64,000 bases of DNA from Zingiber officinale (GCF_018446385.1 NC_055990.1:25035726-25099725); one strand, 5' to 3'. Shown: positions 1-11,622, counted from the stretch's first letter. Notes: generated by a model not told the origin, from the sequence alone. Translations and numbers: made by a program.

Positions 1-373
1 ATATATTAATAAATCAAATGAATTCTCAATTTAATTAATAGATAATTTAATAAAGTCTAATGAAATTCGACCTAAAAATATTCTATAAAATTTATTAAAT
101 TTTTAAAATTTCTAAATAAATTTTATATATTTATATTTATTTATTTTAATAATATTATTATTAATCAATTAATAATATTATTATTAATTTTATTACTAAT
201 CAAATTTATCAATTCAATATTTTATTAAAAGTTTGACTAAATTAAAAGCTTGACCAACATTTCAGGTTAATTTGGATCAAAATTATAAATAAAAATATTT
301 AAAATTATTATAATATTATTGGATTTAAAATTATATTATTAAAGTTTTTTTTAAAGTGAGACATTATCTTCTT

Positions 374-826
374 TAAGGGTGTCAATTCGGGTGGGTCGAG
401 TTGAATTTTTTTTAACCCAACTCAAACCCGACCCGAACTCGAATGCAACCCGAAACCCCTAAATCCGAATCTGAACCCGACCAACCCGAACGTTACCCGG
501 ATAACCCGAAAATCCAATTTAAAATGATTTTTTTAACTATTTTTTTATAATTATTCACTTTTATCCCAATACTCCATCATTATCATATTAACATTTATAT
601 TAATATACATAAAAATATTTTAATTTTCAAAATAAAATTTGATTTAACCCCCAAAAATTCGAATAAACCCTATATTTAGGTCAACCCGAACCCGACCCAA
701 CCCAATCCGAAAATTTTCAACCCGAAAACCCTCCAACCCGAATCCAAAAATGGCCAACCCGAACCTAATTTTTTTCAAGTCGATTCGGATTGGATCATCG
801 GATCGGGTTCATTTTTTACACTCCTA
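374..826. mobile_element. Non-autonomous hAT-like element with 8-bp target duplication
   Basis: The element has short imperfect terminal inverted repeats (left TAAGGGTGTC, right end reading TAGGAGTGTA on the other strand). It is flanked by ATCTTCTT at 366-373 and ATCTTCTC at 827-834, an 8-bp duplication with one mismatch, which is the hAT hallmark. The interior is made of CCCGAAC/CCCGACC words and has no coding capacity. Termini of this kind are common in plant hAT derivatives. Family assignment rests on the target-duplication length and the ends only. Confidence 0.75.
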
Positions 827-834
827 ATCTTCTC

Positions 835-1468
835 TTTGTTTTTAGCCAAAACAAGATAAAAGTATAAAAAGTTGGATTTTTTTTTTTTGGACAAGTATGC
901 TATTTATTATTTTATTAAAAAAATAAATTTAATTAGGTATTTTAGGGTTTGTTTGAAAACAAATATCATGCGAGATCATGATTGCCTACGTTTTTCCAAG
1001 ATTGAATACACCCCTTTAAATCCACAAGTTTTCGTGAAATTTACAAATGTATGTAAAAGTCTTGTAAAAAAGTTTAGAATTCATGGAATTCTTTTCACAA
1101 CTATATGAAACTCTATAAAAGTCAATAAAAATCTATCAACTTCACAAAAGTCTATCATTAAAAAAAAGTCAATGAAAGTCATTCAATCTCTTGATTGAAT
1201 ACCTATAAGTCCACTGATTTAATTTATTAAAATTTTAATCAAAGTACAGATAAACCTTCTTCCTCCAATTGTCACCGCGCACTGTCGTCGCCCGGACCCC
1301 CCCACCTGCCATCCTAACATAGATGGCGGCGACATCTACCGCCGTAACCTGCTACCACCTCTGGTCGTCGCACCTTTGCACGCCGCTGCTATGCTCGCAC
1401 AAAGTTTCGGCGGCGATATGTGCGCATGAAGGAACATGTAAATTTTTAGTGAACAGCGGCTGAAGGGC
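835..1468. other. Intergenic, no gene seen; GC-rich patch
   Basis: Mostly AT-rich DNA without a convincing reading frame. A GC-rich patch at about 1260-1440 (CGCCG/GGCGGCG words) stands out from its surroundings and could be a relic of an exon or of a GC-rich element. No protein similarity was recognised in any frame. Confidence 0.4.
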
Positions 1469-1804
1469 ATGTTCCAATCAATCAACTCCTATTACTATTG
1501 GCACAAGTAGGCATGAATAAAACTTAAGCCGTTACCTCTCAAATTAAAAATTGTGATTTCCGTTTGGATCATGCCCTTCAGTTGAAATCCACTGGTTAAC
1601 TATTTGGCAGTGGATAAATTTTAGTTCTACATGAATCTCTTCAGGTTACAAGTCAAGCCCTTCCAACAAATGTCTCCTGTTGTAATTACAACGACATGAA
1701 TAAACCCTAATTACTATAGGAGCAACGGCTGAACATGCCCTTCATTTGATTGAGCTGTAACAACTGAAGGGTTAGATTTTGTAGGAGTTGATTAATTGGA
1801 ACAT
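1469..1804. mobile_element. MITE-like inverted-repeat element
   Basis: Sequence 1469-1491 (ATGTTCCAATCAATCAACTC and on) is repeated in inverse orientation at 1782-1804 with one or two mismatches. Further inverted similarity lies inside, for example TGAAGGGCATG near 1461 against CATGCCCTTCA near 1735. There is no coding capacity. The host target duplication is not clear, so the superfamily is undetermined. Confidence 0.5.
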
Positions 1805-1979
1805 TTCCAATCGAGACATCTTCATGTAATGAGTTTGTAGCACCTCAATACTCTCTGTGAACCTGTTTTAAGATTGTGGGACAATCTTATTGTCAAAAAT
1901 AAAGGGGAACTTACTGAATTGAAATCGAAATTCAACTTCAACTTATTTGTTGAGTAGCTTGAGTGGATAATCTCAAATT

Positions 1980-2440
1980 GTCAAATAAGAAAAGATGAGT
2001 TGCTTGGATGACTATTGAGTTGGATGAGTTGCTTGGATGACTATTGAGTTGCCTTGTATGGTTGAGTCCGAGTTGCATGGTTGAGCTGACGAGTCACCCC
2101 GGTGTCGAGTTGGTCGAGTACCGAGTCACCGAGTCCAAGTTGGTTGAGTCACCCGAGTGATGATTTCGCCGAGTGTTGAGTCACGAAGTTCGAGTTGGTA
2201 GAGTGCTCCCAAGTGGAAGCCGAGTCAGCCAAGTCCAAGTCGGTTGAGTCCGAGTTAGCCGAATCCGAGTTGGTTGAGTTCATACCAAGACACCAAGTTA
2301 GCCCCATGCCCAGATCACCGAGTGTCGAGACATCGAATGCTCCCAGTGCCAAGTCAAGCCAAGTGACCCAAGTGCTGACTCAGTCAAGTGCTTCGAGTGA
2401 GCCAAGTCTGAGTTGCAAAGTGCCAAGCTACGTTGGCTGA
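1980..2440. repeat. Degenerate CGAGT/GAGTTG low-complexity array
   Basis: Starting with two near-identical copies of a roughly 35-bp GAGTTGCTTGGATGACTATT unit, the region becomes a quasi-periodic run of 5-6-base words (GAGTTG, CGAGT, GAGTCC, CCAAGT). It is open in several frames on both strands, giving Ser/Glu-rich frames such as the one at 2195-2440. Those frames are a by-product of the repeat; no domain was recognised. Confidence 0.7.
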
Positions 2441-4086
2441 GTTGGGAAAGAAAGATGTCGAGGCTTGCGTTTGTCGCAATTTCCTTAAAACATATTGTCG
2501 ATCGAAACGAATTGGTAGAAGAAGAAAGATGGGCTAAACGAATTTAGAGGAGTTTATTTTTGCTATTACATCTGTTTGCTCTCAAGGTCATGATCTCCTC
2601 TCATAGGAGCTTCATGCTTCCGCTGTATTGAATAGCCGAGTAACGACCATTAATTATCTTTAGCCGCTCGGTCTTCAATAATAATAGTTTCAAATCAACA
2701 GTTATGAATTCTCCATTAATTATCGATTAATACATCTGTTGCATTTGAACAGCAATCACCATTCTCTTGACAAATTTTACCTCGATCGGTCTGATATTCG
2801 ATATGCACAGGTTGTGCTTGCACACTAGTTAACATAGTTCAGTTCAATCCGAGCCCTAAATTTATCTCCGTACGGGCCCACGCGTGAGAGGGAGTCTCTC
2901 CCCTATGAGCTCGTACACTAATCAATATTTGTTAATCAATATAAATCAACCAATATGACTTGAAATACCTAATGTAGGACTAAAGTTTCATTTACAATGA
3001 AGATTATTTCCTTTCCACGTCTTTTCCATTCACATAGCTAAGTAACTATGGTTTTGTAGCTGCTTCTCAGTTATAGCAACTACGGTTTTGTACCTTCTAC
3101 AACGTGAATGTCAAATCCTAAATTTTGAGAGATTTTAACTTTTGATTCGAATTGAACCACGTGATGCATAATATATCAAATTGAAGTTCGTTCAAAGATC
3201 TACAATTAATTACGGATTGGAGCCATAACAACCCAAATTTAACTCACAAAACATCATTTAACTCCTTTTCAGAGATTCCAAATAATTTTAATCTTAAAAC
3301 AAATCCATAGGTAGCAGCTACAAGTTGGTGATACAACTGTGTGGCATGCAGATACCAAACCGTAATTGGTATAATTGTGTAGTAGATATAGGATCGTAAT
3401 TGCTACAACACGTCCAGATTCATGATCTTAATAGAAAACATAGTAGAAAGATAATAATAGGAATAATATAATAGAGACTAGTTGGATCATTAGGATGCCC
3501 CTTTGGTAAAAACTTAAGCGGAACGTCATCTTGAATTAAAAACTAAAGGACGCCGTTTAATTTTTCGCCTAAATGATTATGTTCCATTCAATTATGTTAA
3601 TCTCTGTCCGTTGAACAAGTATGAACATTCTAATTTATTTATTTTAATATGCACGTTGTAAATGCATATGCACACGAGTTTGACCCTGGAAATTGGAAGT
3701 AAAAGGTCGTTGGGCGCCCGCAGTCTCCGAAGGCGGTGGGTTCCTGCCATATTCCTTTCTGTGGTCAGAGTTCGCCGGGTCCCTGCGAGTTTGGAATCGA
3801 CAACGGAGCACGCCAAAGTTGTGCAACGGGACAAACACAGACTTTGATCTTTCGAATTTGCCCACCTTTGAATGAAAACTGGCAGAGATAAGATTTGTAT
3901 TTTCAAACCTTGTTCTGTTCCTTCAGGTTTCTCTATACATAAGAAAATTTTGACTTTGTTTTATGAATCTCCTGTTAATGGATGCAAAGATGTCAGAACT
4001 TATTGCTAACTGTGATACAAATCCCTTCCTTGACAAATCATTCTTATTTACATTTTTTTCAAAAAGAAAGAAAAATAAATAAGATT
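2441..4086. other. Intergenic, downstream of the receptor kinase
   Basis: No gene was recognised. The stretch 3655-3711 lies about 0.4 kb past the receptor-kinase stop codon and is near-identical to 9280-9337, so it marks the 3' flank of the duplicated locus. The frame at 3592-3906 (minus) covers this flank and shares a short peptide (NDLLLPIS) with the frame at 9266-9502. It has no known domain and is not called as a gene. Confidence 0.5.
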
Positions 4087-7000
4087 TTACATACTAGTGG
4101 TGGGTTCCATGATATCATGCAGCTCCCTGACCACATTCTTCATTGAAGGCCGCATGCTTACCTTCCTTGCTACACATCTCATGGCCAATGAAAGAACCTT
4201 CTTCACTTCTTCGATCTCTGAAGTACCTCTGACTTCATTCGCGAGGTCTTCATCAATGACAGTTTCTATTTTACCACTGCCATCCAAGGTGGAAGTCACC
4301 CATCCTACTATGCACATATTTTCCGAGAAGGAAGGGTCGGTGGCCATCTTTCTAGTTATGAGTTCGAGTAAGACGACTCCATAACTGTACACATCCGACT
4401 CCTTGTTCTTTCTGGTTGTGAAGGCAGTCTCTGATGCAAAGCATAGAAAGCATAACAAGACAATTCAGTTGTAAGAAATGTGGAAAAGCATAGTAGTAAA
4501 GGGTAAAGCCTTTCATGACCACTGGAGCTTTCGGTCTAAGTGTTCAATTGGTCCTATTAATCAAGAAACATAACATTTAAAGAAATTCCATATTTTTATC
4601 AGGTAGGTAGATTTAAAGAAATTAATTGACTTTCCATCTTGAAAAATATTTTATGCAAACAAATAATGTTATGTGAAACGACCAATCTCTAAATCACACT
4701 TGGTGAACTCATGCGTAGAGTGGGCAACAAATCTAGTTTTTACTAACAATAAATATATTATTTGACAGAACAAAATAGAAGAAACCATACAAATTTGAAT
4801 CTAAGCAGAGTGATTGGTTAACAATTGGCAATTTAAGGACTATTTTTACTCAGGAAAGAAAAAGGAGAAATGCATACCTGGTGCAATATAACCAAGGGTG
4901 CCAATAATAATAGCTGACTGAGTAGAATGTTGATCTAGATCAAGCTTAGCAATCCCAAAATCCGAGATATGTGGTTCCATATCAGCATCCAGCAATATGT
5001 TTTTAGGCTTTATGTCACGGTGTATGATAGCAGGGATGCAGTCATTGTGAAGATAATCTAGCCCTTGGGCAATGCCAACAGCTATCTTGTACCTCACCTT
5101 CCACTCCAGGACTAGTGCCGGCTTGTTCTCATGAAGAACATCATGGAGGCTGTCATTTGCCATATACTCATATAATAAAAGTCCATATTCACATTCGAAC
5201 CAAAATTTCTCCAATTTCATTAAATTTCTATGCCTGATTTTCCCAAGAGTTTCGATTTCTCTGATCATACTTGGATTTGATTGTTTCTGATCTTGAAAAG
5301 CAATCTTCTTTACAGCATATATTTTCCCTGTGTCGAGTGTTGCCTTGTAAACTATCCCATGAGCTCCTCTACCAATTTCATATTGCTGATTGAAATCCTC
5401 AGTGGCTTCAATTACTTTCTTTAGTAGGAAAGAAGAATCTTCAAACAAGGATGGAACATCATCTTTCTTTCTTTTACACTTGAGAAAGAAAAATCTAGCA
5501 AGGAAAAGGACTAGAGCACAGAGCAAACCAGCAGCAAGAACTATGATTACCATCTCGATCTTAGATAAACTTTTGGAATTATTGTTAGGCATGCTGCATT
5601 GTTCTAATATGGTGATGTTTGTGCATAAAGAATCTCCCATCTGACATGAGATGCAGAGTTGAGGATTTCCTGTAAATGAGCTTGGTGATGATTCTGCAAA
5701 CTTAAACAAACCTCTTGACAATGAACCACTAAAGTCATTGTATGAAACATTGATGTGTGTCAATAAACTGAAATCACTTATGGGCATCAAACTCCCTGTT
5801 AGATTGTTAAAAGAAATATCAAAGCTTTGTAGCATATTCAGATTCTTCAACTCAAGTGGAAGTTGTCCTACTAGTCCATTATCACTGAGGTTTAAAACTG
5901 CATTCAAGTTTTGCAATGAACCCAATGATGACGGGATGCTCCCTCCCAACTTGTTTCCTCCAAACTGCAGCTCAAACAGTTGATTCAACTTAGATAGGAA
6001 ATCTGGAATTCCTCCACTGAATTGATTCTCTTGCAGTATCAACCGAGAGAGACTAGATAAGTTTCCAAGACTTGACGGTATTGTTCCATTGAAAGAGTTG
6101 AATCCCAAGTCCAACGTTAATAACATATGACATTTTGATAATTCAAAAGGCAATGGACCGTACAAATTGTTGTTAGATAGATTCAAACGCTGAAGGTTGG
6201 CTAGGTTTCCTATTTGTCGAGGTATTGGTCCATCAAGCTTATTCACTGACAAGTTTATATTGGTGAGATTCACAATGTTCCCTATAGTTTGAGTAATTTG
6301 TCCATTGAGTTTGTTGAAACTTAAATTAATATATGACAAATTTGACGTCGCAAGAAATTCTGGAATTGAACCACTGAGATTGTTCCGAAAAAGAATCAAC
6401 CTTTGTAAACTCAAGCAATTCCCAACTCCTGGTGGTATTGTCCCATTAAGCATATTATTGCCCAATAACAAAAGCACCAATTGATTTCTAAAACATATAT
6501 CAGGAGGGATGCTGCCAACAAGCCTATTATTTGTAAACATCACTTGCACCAGACTGTTGTTGATTCCCAAGCATTGAGGAATGATCCCTGTAAATTGATT
6601 ATCATCAATGGTAATGTTAGTCAAACTTTTTAACTCACACATCTCCATAGGCAGTTGTCCAGAGAAGTTGTTGTTGGAGATATATATAATTGTCAAATTT
6701 GGGATTCTCCAAATTTCAATTGGAAACTCTCCAGTCAAATTATTTCTAAAAAGTGAAAGTCTTTCTAGATTTCTCAAATTACCCAATTCTCTTGGAACAA
6801 TTCCTTCTAGTTGATTCTCAGACAAGTCTAATGAAGTTAAGGACTGACATTGGCCTATCTCAGAGGGAATTGACCCTGATAAAGAATTAATAGATAGGTA
6901 AAGAATCTCGAGCTTTGTCAACAAGCCAAGTGTTAATGGTATTCTCCCCGATAAATGATTGTCAAAAGCAGAAAAGAACTTCAAATTAGTGCAATTACCC

Positions 7001-7620
7001 AATGTCACTGGAAGATCACCATCAAATTGGTTGTAGGACAAATCTAAGTGCTCCAACTTGCATGCATTCCCATACAAGGAAGGAATTGAGCCAGTGAAAT
7101 TGTTTTCATAAAGGTCGATAGTTTCAAGGGACGGACCATGGAACAAAAGACTTGGTATATTGCCACTTAGTAAATTAGTGGAAAGTGAAAGGTATGACAA
7201 CTTCTTGAGGTTTTGAAGGGTTACTGGTATCTCACCTAAAAGGTAATTGTTTGAGAGATCCAAGTATTCAAGAAGGGTACAATTGCCTAGTTCTGAGGGT
7301 ATAAGTCTAGAAAGATTGTTGACACCAAGATCTAGTATCCTCAGATGACTTAGCAACCCAATTTCTTTGCCCAGCCAACCAGAAATTTGACGTTCAGGAA
7401 GCTGAAATGAAGTCACGAATCCACCTCTGTCGCAATCGATTCCTACCCATCCACAGGGACTTGGGTCTGATGAGTTCCAGGTGGAGTTCACTGACCGAGG
7501 AAGTATCAAACTATTGGACAGGGCCAACAGAGCCTCTCCATCAGAGTTCAAGGCATTGCTTAGTTGAAAGAAAACCAAGAGCAACAATAATAACAACATA
7601 GGCCGTAGACCGAAAGCCAT
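4087..7620 (-). CDS. LRR receptor-like kinase, PEPR-like (LRR-XI)
   Basis: Plasma-membrane receptor serine/threonine kinase, about 1028 aa, in two coding exons: 4878-7620 and 4087-4430. The 447-bp GT-AG intron splits the Glu codon of the kinase APE motif. Residues 1-23 form a Leu-rich signal peptide, followed by an LRRNT with CGWVGIDCD, about 24 leucine-rich repeats, a C-terminal cap, a membrane span at about 689-713 and a kinase domain. Kinase landmarks are GRGAHG near 750, the Lys of YAVKK at 771, HRDIKPKN with Asp 869 (an RD kinase), DFG at 887 and, after splicing, GYIAPE. LRR number, motif wording and intron position resemble the PEPR1/PEPR2 receptors for Pep danger peptides; the ligand is inferred by family only. 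The ATG at 7618-7620 was chosen because the frame upstream (7632) opens with GTG. No truncation or stop is seen. Confidence 0.9.
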
Positions 7621-7638
7621 TACTGTGTCCACCTTTTC

Positions 7639-8089
7639 CTAAAGGAAACAAACAAGTCAATTTCTTATATATCCCATGATTTCTTTCTACTCAAGGCTAG
7701 AATCCACACAATATTACTAAGATGTTACGCAGAGAAAACATAAGAAACTAACAACATATAGTAATGATTTCCAACAGTTTCCGTATTAGGAGCTCAAAAA
7801 CATAAAAAAAAAAAAACATGAAACTCTAGAGAAGAACAAACTGTCCAATATAGCAGAATCATAAAGCACACACAGTTAACACATTCAGGAAAAACAGGAC
7901 AAGAGCTCTGAACAAGTGAAGATTATCACTGCTTCAAAGAACAGGAATAGCCTTTGGCTGAACACACACAAGTCCGGAATTTCAAGTAAGCTTGTACCCT
8001 TATAACAGAAAAGAAGATAAGAGAAATGAAAACTAAGCTTCAAATCCACAGAAAATCAAAATGAACCGTAAAATGAAGTACTGTCATAC
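7639..8089 (-). other. Intron in the 5' UTR of the receptor kinase
   Basis: On the minus strand the upstream leader ends in AAG followed by GTATGAC (donor at 8089). The acceptor is a pyrimidine-rich TTGTTTCCTTTAG ending at 7639, 18 nt before the ATG. The intron is 451 bp. Both ends and much of the body are conserved in the diverged copy at 9346-10130, which supports a real transcribed leader. It is predicted from splice-site sequence only. Confidence 0.65.
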
Positions 8090-8310
8090 CTTCTTGAAGA
8101 GCAATTCCTCAACAATCCCTAGGTTTTATGATCTTTCCTCCTAGTTTGTTTTGGCTTCAGCAAAGGCGGTAGGCAGTGGAATCTGGCCTTGAATTGCAGG
8201 TCACTCTGCATCTCTTTCCTGTACATTTTAACTGGAATAGATGACTGGTATTGATATAGTTGCAGTTTTTCTGCGTCTGTCAAAGCAGCAGCCAAATGCA
8301 AAAACAAATG

Positions 8311-8417
8311 CCCAAAGATGAGAGTTCATACAGCAAATGGAAAAACAAGTGGTCAAAGAGAGAGTCCATACAGCAAATGGGCAAGTGGTCAAAGATGAGA
8401 GTTCACACAGCAAATGC
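8311..8417. repeat. Three tandem copies of a 37-40-bp unit
   Basis: The unit carries GTCAAAGATGAGAGTTCA and CAGCAAATGG, with copy ends at 8340, 8380 and 8417. It sits just upstream of the receptor-kinase leader exon, so it could lie in its promoter or first exon. Open frames across it are not conserved. Confidence 0.75.
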
Positions 8418-9023
8418 AAAAGCTTTGATAACTTTAAATTTATTGTCAGATGGACAAAACTGACTCTTGACGAAGAATAATAAAAAAACAGAAAGAGCAC
8501 GCAGACCTGGGGCGTTCACCGAATCCTAATCCACCTCGTAAGTGAAGTCTGAATTAACTTTAAACAAAATAAAACAAGCAGAGTTCAGAGGTCTGTCTTT
8601 TCTCTAGTCATTAAATTAACTTTCCTTTTCTTAGATGCATTTTAAGTACACAGAGATGGACCCGAGATTACAGTTACGAGGATTGCCAACAAATATCGCA
8701 AAAAACGTGATGCGCTCATTTCAAATGGTGCAGTATCATCAGCCCTATGACCAAAAAAAAAAAAATAGATAAATCAGGATAAATAAAGATCTCCTAAATG
8801 GATATGAGGGTTGTCAATTAAGGGATGTAATTGAATCGAATCGAATAGAATAATAAGAAGCTTAAGTTTGAGTTTGAACTTGATTCATTTTATCTAAGTT
8901 TGAATTTGACTCGAGTTTGATTCAAACTTTAATTTTTAAACTCGAGCTTGATTATATATATATATTTCCAATTGAATAGTTCAAGAATGATTTAATATAT
9001 TTACTTTCTTATTTTCAATCAAT
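8418..9023. other. Intergenic, upstream of the receptor kinase
   Basis: No gene seen. Bases 8636-8672 are similar to 9217-9253, which is part of the duplicated locus. 8820-8960 consists of AGTTTGA/TCGAGTTTGA words resembling the interior of small plant DNA transposons, with no defined ends. Confidence 0.45.
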
Positions 9024-9200
9024 ATGGTGAAAGACGATTCATTCGTCTCCAGCGTTCTCGTTAATCCATCCTTAGATTAGTACGGAGAAGATAAATCACG
9101 AATGATTATTAATCATTAGTACAATAGTCAAAATATAGAAAAAAACATATTTAAATATATCAAATTTTAATCTCATATGATTTAATATGACAATATCCTA
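9024..9200 (-). mobile_element. Degraded tRNA-derived SINE (family A)
   Basis: The left end TGGTGAAAGACGATTC, the GATAAATCACGAATG block and the ATTAGTACAATAGTC block match, in the same order, the family-A SINE copies at 45801-46005 and 52927-53132. The tRNA-like head (right side, minus orientation) is AT-decayed and its internal promoter is no longer clear. Confidence 0.6.
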
Positions 9201-9216
9201 CACTTTTATCAGCAAT

Positions 9217-10130
9217 TTTAACTACACAGAGGTGGACCTGAGATAAGAATATTTTTATAAACATTTTACCAAAACATGTGTAGGTCAATGTGCACACTGA
9301 GTTTGACTTTGGAAATTGGAAGTAAAAGGTCGTTGGACACGCGCTGAAGACCGATAGTCATAATTGTGTCCACGTCTCCCAAAAGGAAATAGACAAGTAA
9401 GCTTCCTATGTGCACACGAGTAAGCTTCCTATGTATCTCATGTTTCTTTCCCACTAGGTTAAATCCACACGGTATGATTAAGATGTTGCGCAGAGAAAAC
9501 ATAGAAAACTAACTTACATATAATAATGATTTCTAAAATTTTTAGCATTAGGAGCTGAAAAACGGCAAAATAAATAAAGTAAACATGAATATTTGGAGAA
9601 GAAGAAATTATCTAATATTAGCAGACTCGTAAAGCACATACAGTTAACCCATTGGAAAAAAAAATTAAAAGTAAAAATAAATAAATAATTTTAATTAATC
9701 TCATTGACTATCTTGGGATGATCAGTTCGGCTTCATAAATTTTTTTTATCGGTCATCAGAATAAATCGGGAAGTATACGTGACGGTCAACCCAGAAGTCC
9801 AGTATCTTTTGATTACACTCCTCATTTGGAGGAAAATTTTTTATAAATACGTCGTAGTTAGGATTCGAACCGCGAGTATTTGAATGACAATTTTAATATC
9901 TTACCATAACATTATAATCCTGAGGACTGGGAAAAACAAAACAAGAACATGAAGGAAGAGAAGATTACCAATGCACGGACGCAAGTCCGGAATTACTAAG
10001 TTAAAGTTATAGCCTTTAGAACATAAAACAGAAAAGAGAAACTAAGAACCATCCTCCAAATCAACAGAAATTCAAAATGAACATAAAATCACAACTGTCA
10101 TACCTTATAGAAGAACCATTCCTCTACCAT
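9217..10130 (-). pseudogene. Scar of a second receptor-kinase copy, coding region lost
   Basis: From about 9346 rightward the sequence matches the first codons, leader and 5'-UTR intron of the gene at 4087-7620. It keeps an ATG at 9358-9360 (MTIGLQ against MAFGLR), the TGTGTCC leader, the intron body and the CATACCTTATAGAAGA donor region near 10100. Just left of it, 9280-9337 matches the 3' flank of the intact gene (3655-3711). The kinase and LRR coding DNA that should lie between is absent. The start codon is therefore joined, within a few codons, to the downstream flank. A SINE-like insertion (9661-9932) interrupts the leader intron. The best reading is a tandem duplicate that lost its body by internal deletion. 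Confidence 0.7.
9661..9932 (-). mobile_element. SINE-like insertion, second family
   Basis: On the minus strand it contains a perfect pol III B box (GGTTCGAATCC, at about 9862-9872) preceded by an A-box-like GTTATGGTAAGAT. It interrupts sequence that is continuous in the intact gene's leader intron (around 7890-7910). Its exact ends are blurred by flanking A-runs, so the target duplication is unresolved. Confidence 0.55.
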
Positions 10131-10280
10131 TGAATTTTTTTTAAATTATTCTAAATTTACATTTAATTTTTAAGCTAATTCAAAATTTTAATTTATTTTT
10201 GAATAATTTATTATTCAAAATATTGATTTTAAAATTTTAATATAATTTTATATTTAAATTAATTTTTAAAAAATTAAAAG

Positions 10281-10284
<4 letters not shown>

Positions 10285-10357
<73 letters not shown>

Positions 10358-10380
10358 TTATTTATTTATTTATTTATTTA
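10285..10380. repeat. (TA)n then (TTTA)n microsatellite
   Basis: An uninterrupted TA run of about 68 bp is followed by seven TTTA units. It is the first of five TA tracts between 10.28 and 12.52 kb. Confidence 0.95.
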
Positions 10381-10644
10381 TACACGGCCAAACCGAGTCC
10401 CAGGTTATTCATACACATTGATCTCACTTCGCCGCGGCTTCACCGCCGTAGTTTCATTTGCGTCCCCGCCGCTGAAGTCGAGGGTGCACAGCATAAGGTA
10501 CGCAACGTATATATATTATAAAGATATGATATGGCCTATGCAGTGCATGCTGTGCGTGACTGTACGGAACATAGATTTTTTTTAAAATTTTTTAAAGCTC
10601 TGGTTTAATCATTTAGGATTTGCCTTTAAAGTTTAGGGGTTACG

Positions 10645-10645
<1 letters not shown>

Positions 10646-10718
<73 letters not shown>
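10646..10718. repeat. (TA)n microsatellite
   Basis: About 73 bp of pure TA, lying 30 bp from the 3' end of the BURP pseudogene. Confidence 0.95.
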
Positions 10719-10721
<3 letters not shown>

Positions 10722-10747
10722 CCTGCGGTACACATTTAGATTATTAG

Positions 10748-11418
10748 TCACAGCATTTGTTGGCGAGGGGTCCACAGGACATGGTCGCTGGGCAGGATAT
10801 GGTACACTGGCTCTGCACTACCCGGCTTCACTTATAGCACCTAGAGCATCACGTGCTGTGGATTCCACGATGTCGTGTCCAGGTGACAAACTGCGATCGC
10901 CTCCACTCGGCTCCCGTCGCTCCTCTTCAAGCTCATCGCGTACTCCCTCATCATCCCCTCCCCCACCGCATGGCAGTGGAACACATCGTACGCATACGGC
11001 TCTGCATGGCAGAACACACCCAGCCCCTCCCCTCCCATCCTTTCGAACCCCTCCACCGGCGTACCGCTACATTTCCGCCGCTGCCGTGGCGTTCGCGACT
11101 GTCAACACGGCGCTGACATAGTTGGTGGCTAGAGCCGAAACGGCGAAGTCGACCATGGACTCGATGGAGGTGGCGCAGTGCTTCGTCTCCCTTGCATTCG
11201 CCGTGCCCTCACACCGTTCCAGGGTCGCACTCATCTCCCGGGCTTCCTTCGAGTTAGGGTCGACGGAGAGAAGTGCGAGGACGTCGGGGAGCTTGTCGGA
11301 GAAGAAAGGGAGGGTGTCGGCAATGCGACGAGGGAGGAGGTTAGCGTGTTTGGGAATGGACCGCTTGAATTACAAGTCGAAGGTGGCTCTTGGAAACAGG
11401 TCCTTCTCGAGGAAGAAC
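10748..11418 (-). pseudogene. BURP-domain protein pseudogene
   Basis: Read on the minus strand, the sequence shows the whole BURP domain in order. It opens with FFLEKDLFP, then a block with LPRRIADTLPF, SDKLPDVLALLSV, CATSIESMVDFAVSAL, and then the repeated Cys-His pairs. The spacing is exact for the family: CH-X10-CH-X27-CH-X26, then a last pair mutated from CH to YH. Breaks: a stop after TFDL, a stop and frameshift near 11050-11070, and two stops after NPQHVML. The N-terminal signal peptide and variable region are missing; unrelated AT-rich DNA starts near 11430. BURP proteins (RD22, USP, PG1-beta type) are plant-specific secreted or cell-wall-associated proteins. This copy cannot make one. 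Confidence 0.9.
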
Positions 11419-11490
11419 AGAGACCAAGAGGACAATTCAAAATTTTAAAAAAAGTAAAAAGAAAAAAAAATACTGATTTCCTGCGCAACG

Positions 11491-11538
11491 CGCACAGTCG
11501 CGCACTGTGCGTCGCGCACAGTCGCGCACTGTGCGTCG
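11491..11538. repeat. Exact 24-bp GC-rich tandem pair, palindromic
   Basis: Two identical 24-bp units (11491-11514, 11515-11538) begin CGCACAGTCGCGCACTGTGC. Each unit is a near-perfect hairpin (GCACAG/CTGTGC arms around a CGCG-type core). It lies between the BURP pseudogene and a TA tract. Confidence 0.9.
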
Positions 11539-11553
11539 CGCAGGATAACATAA

Positions 11554-11556
<3 letters not shown>

Positions 11557-11620
<64 letters not shown>
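11557..11620. repeat. (TA)n microsatellite
   Basis: 64 bp of pure TA directly abutting the left end of the foldback element. Confidence 0.95.

Positions 11621-11621
<1 letters not shown>

Positions 11622-11622
<1 letters not shown>

Noticed and set aside
3592..3906. 104-codon minus-strand frame after the receptor kinase
   Set aside because: Only a 17-residue stretch is shared with the scar at 9.3 kb, and that reflects DNA homology of the flank; no domain, and overlapping frames on both strands are open.
7621..7632. Upstream start of the receptor kinase at 7632
   Set aside because: The codon there is GTG, and it lies only 6 nt after the predicted leader-intron acceptor. The ATG at 7618-7620 is the first true start and begins the signal peptide.
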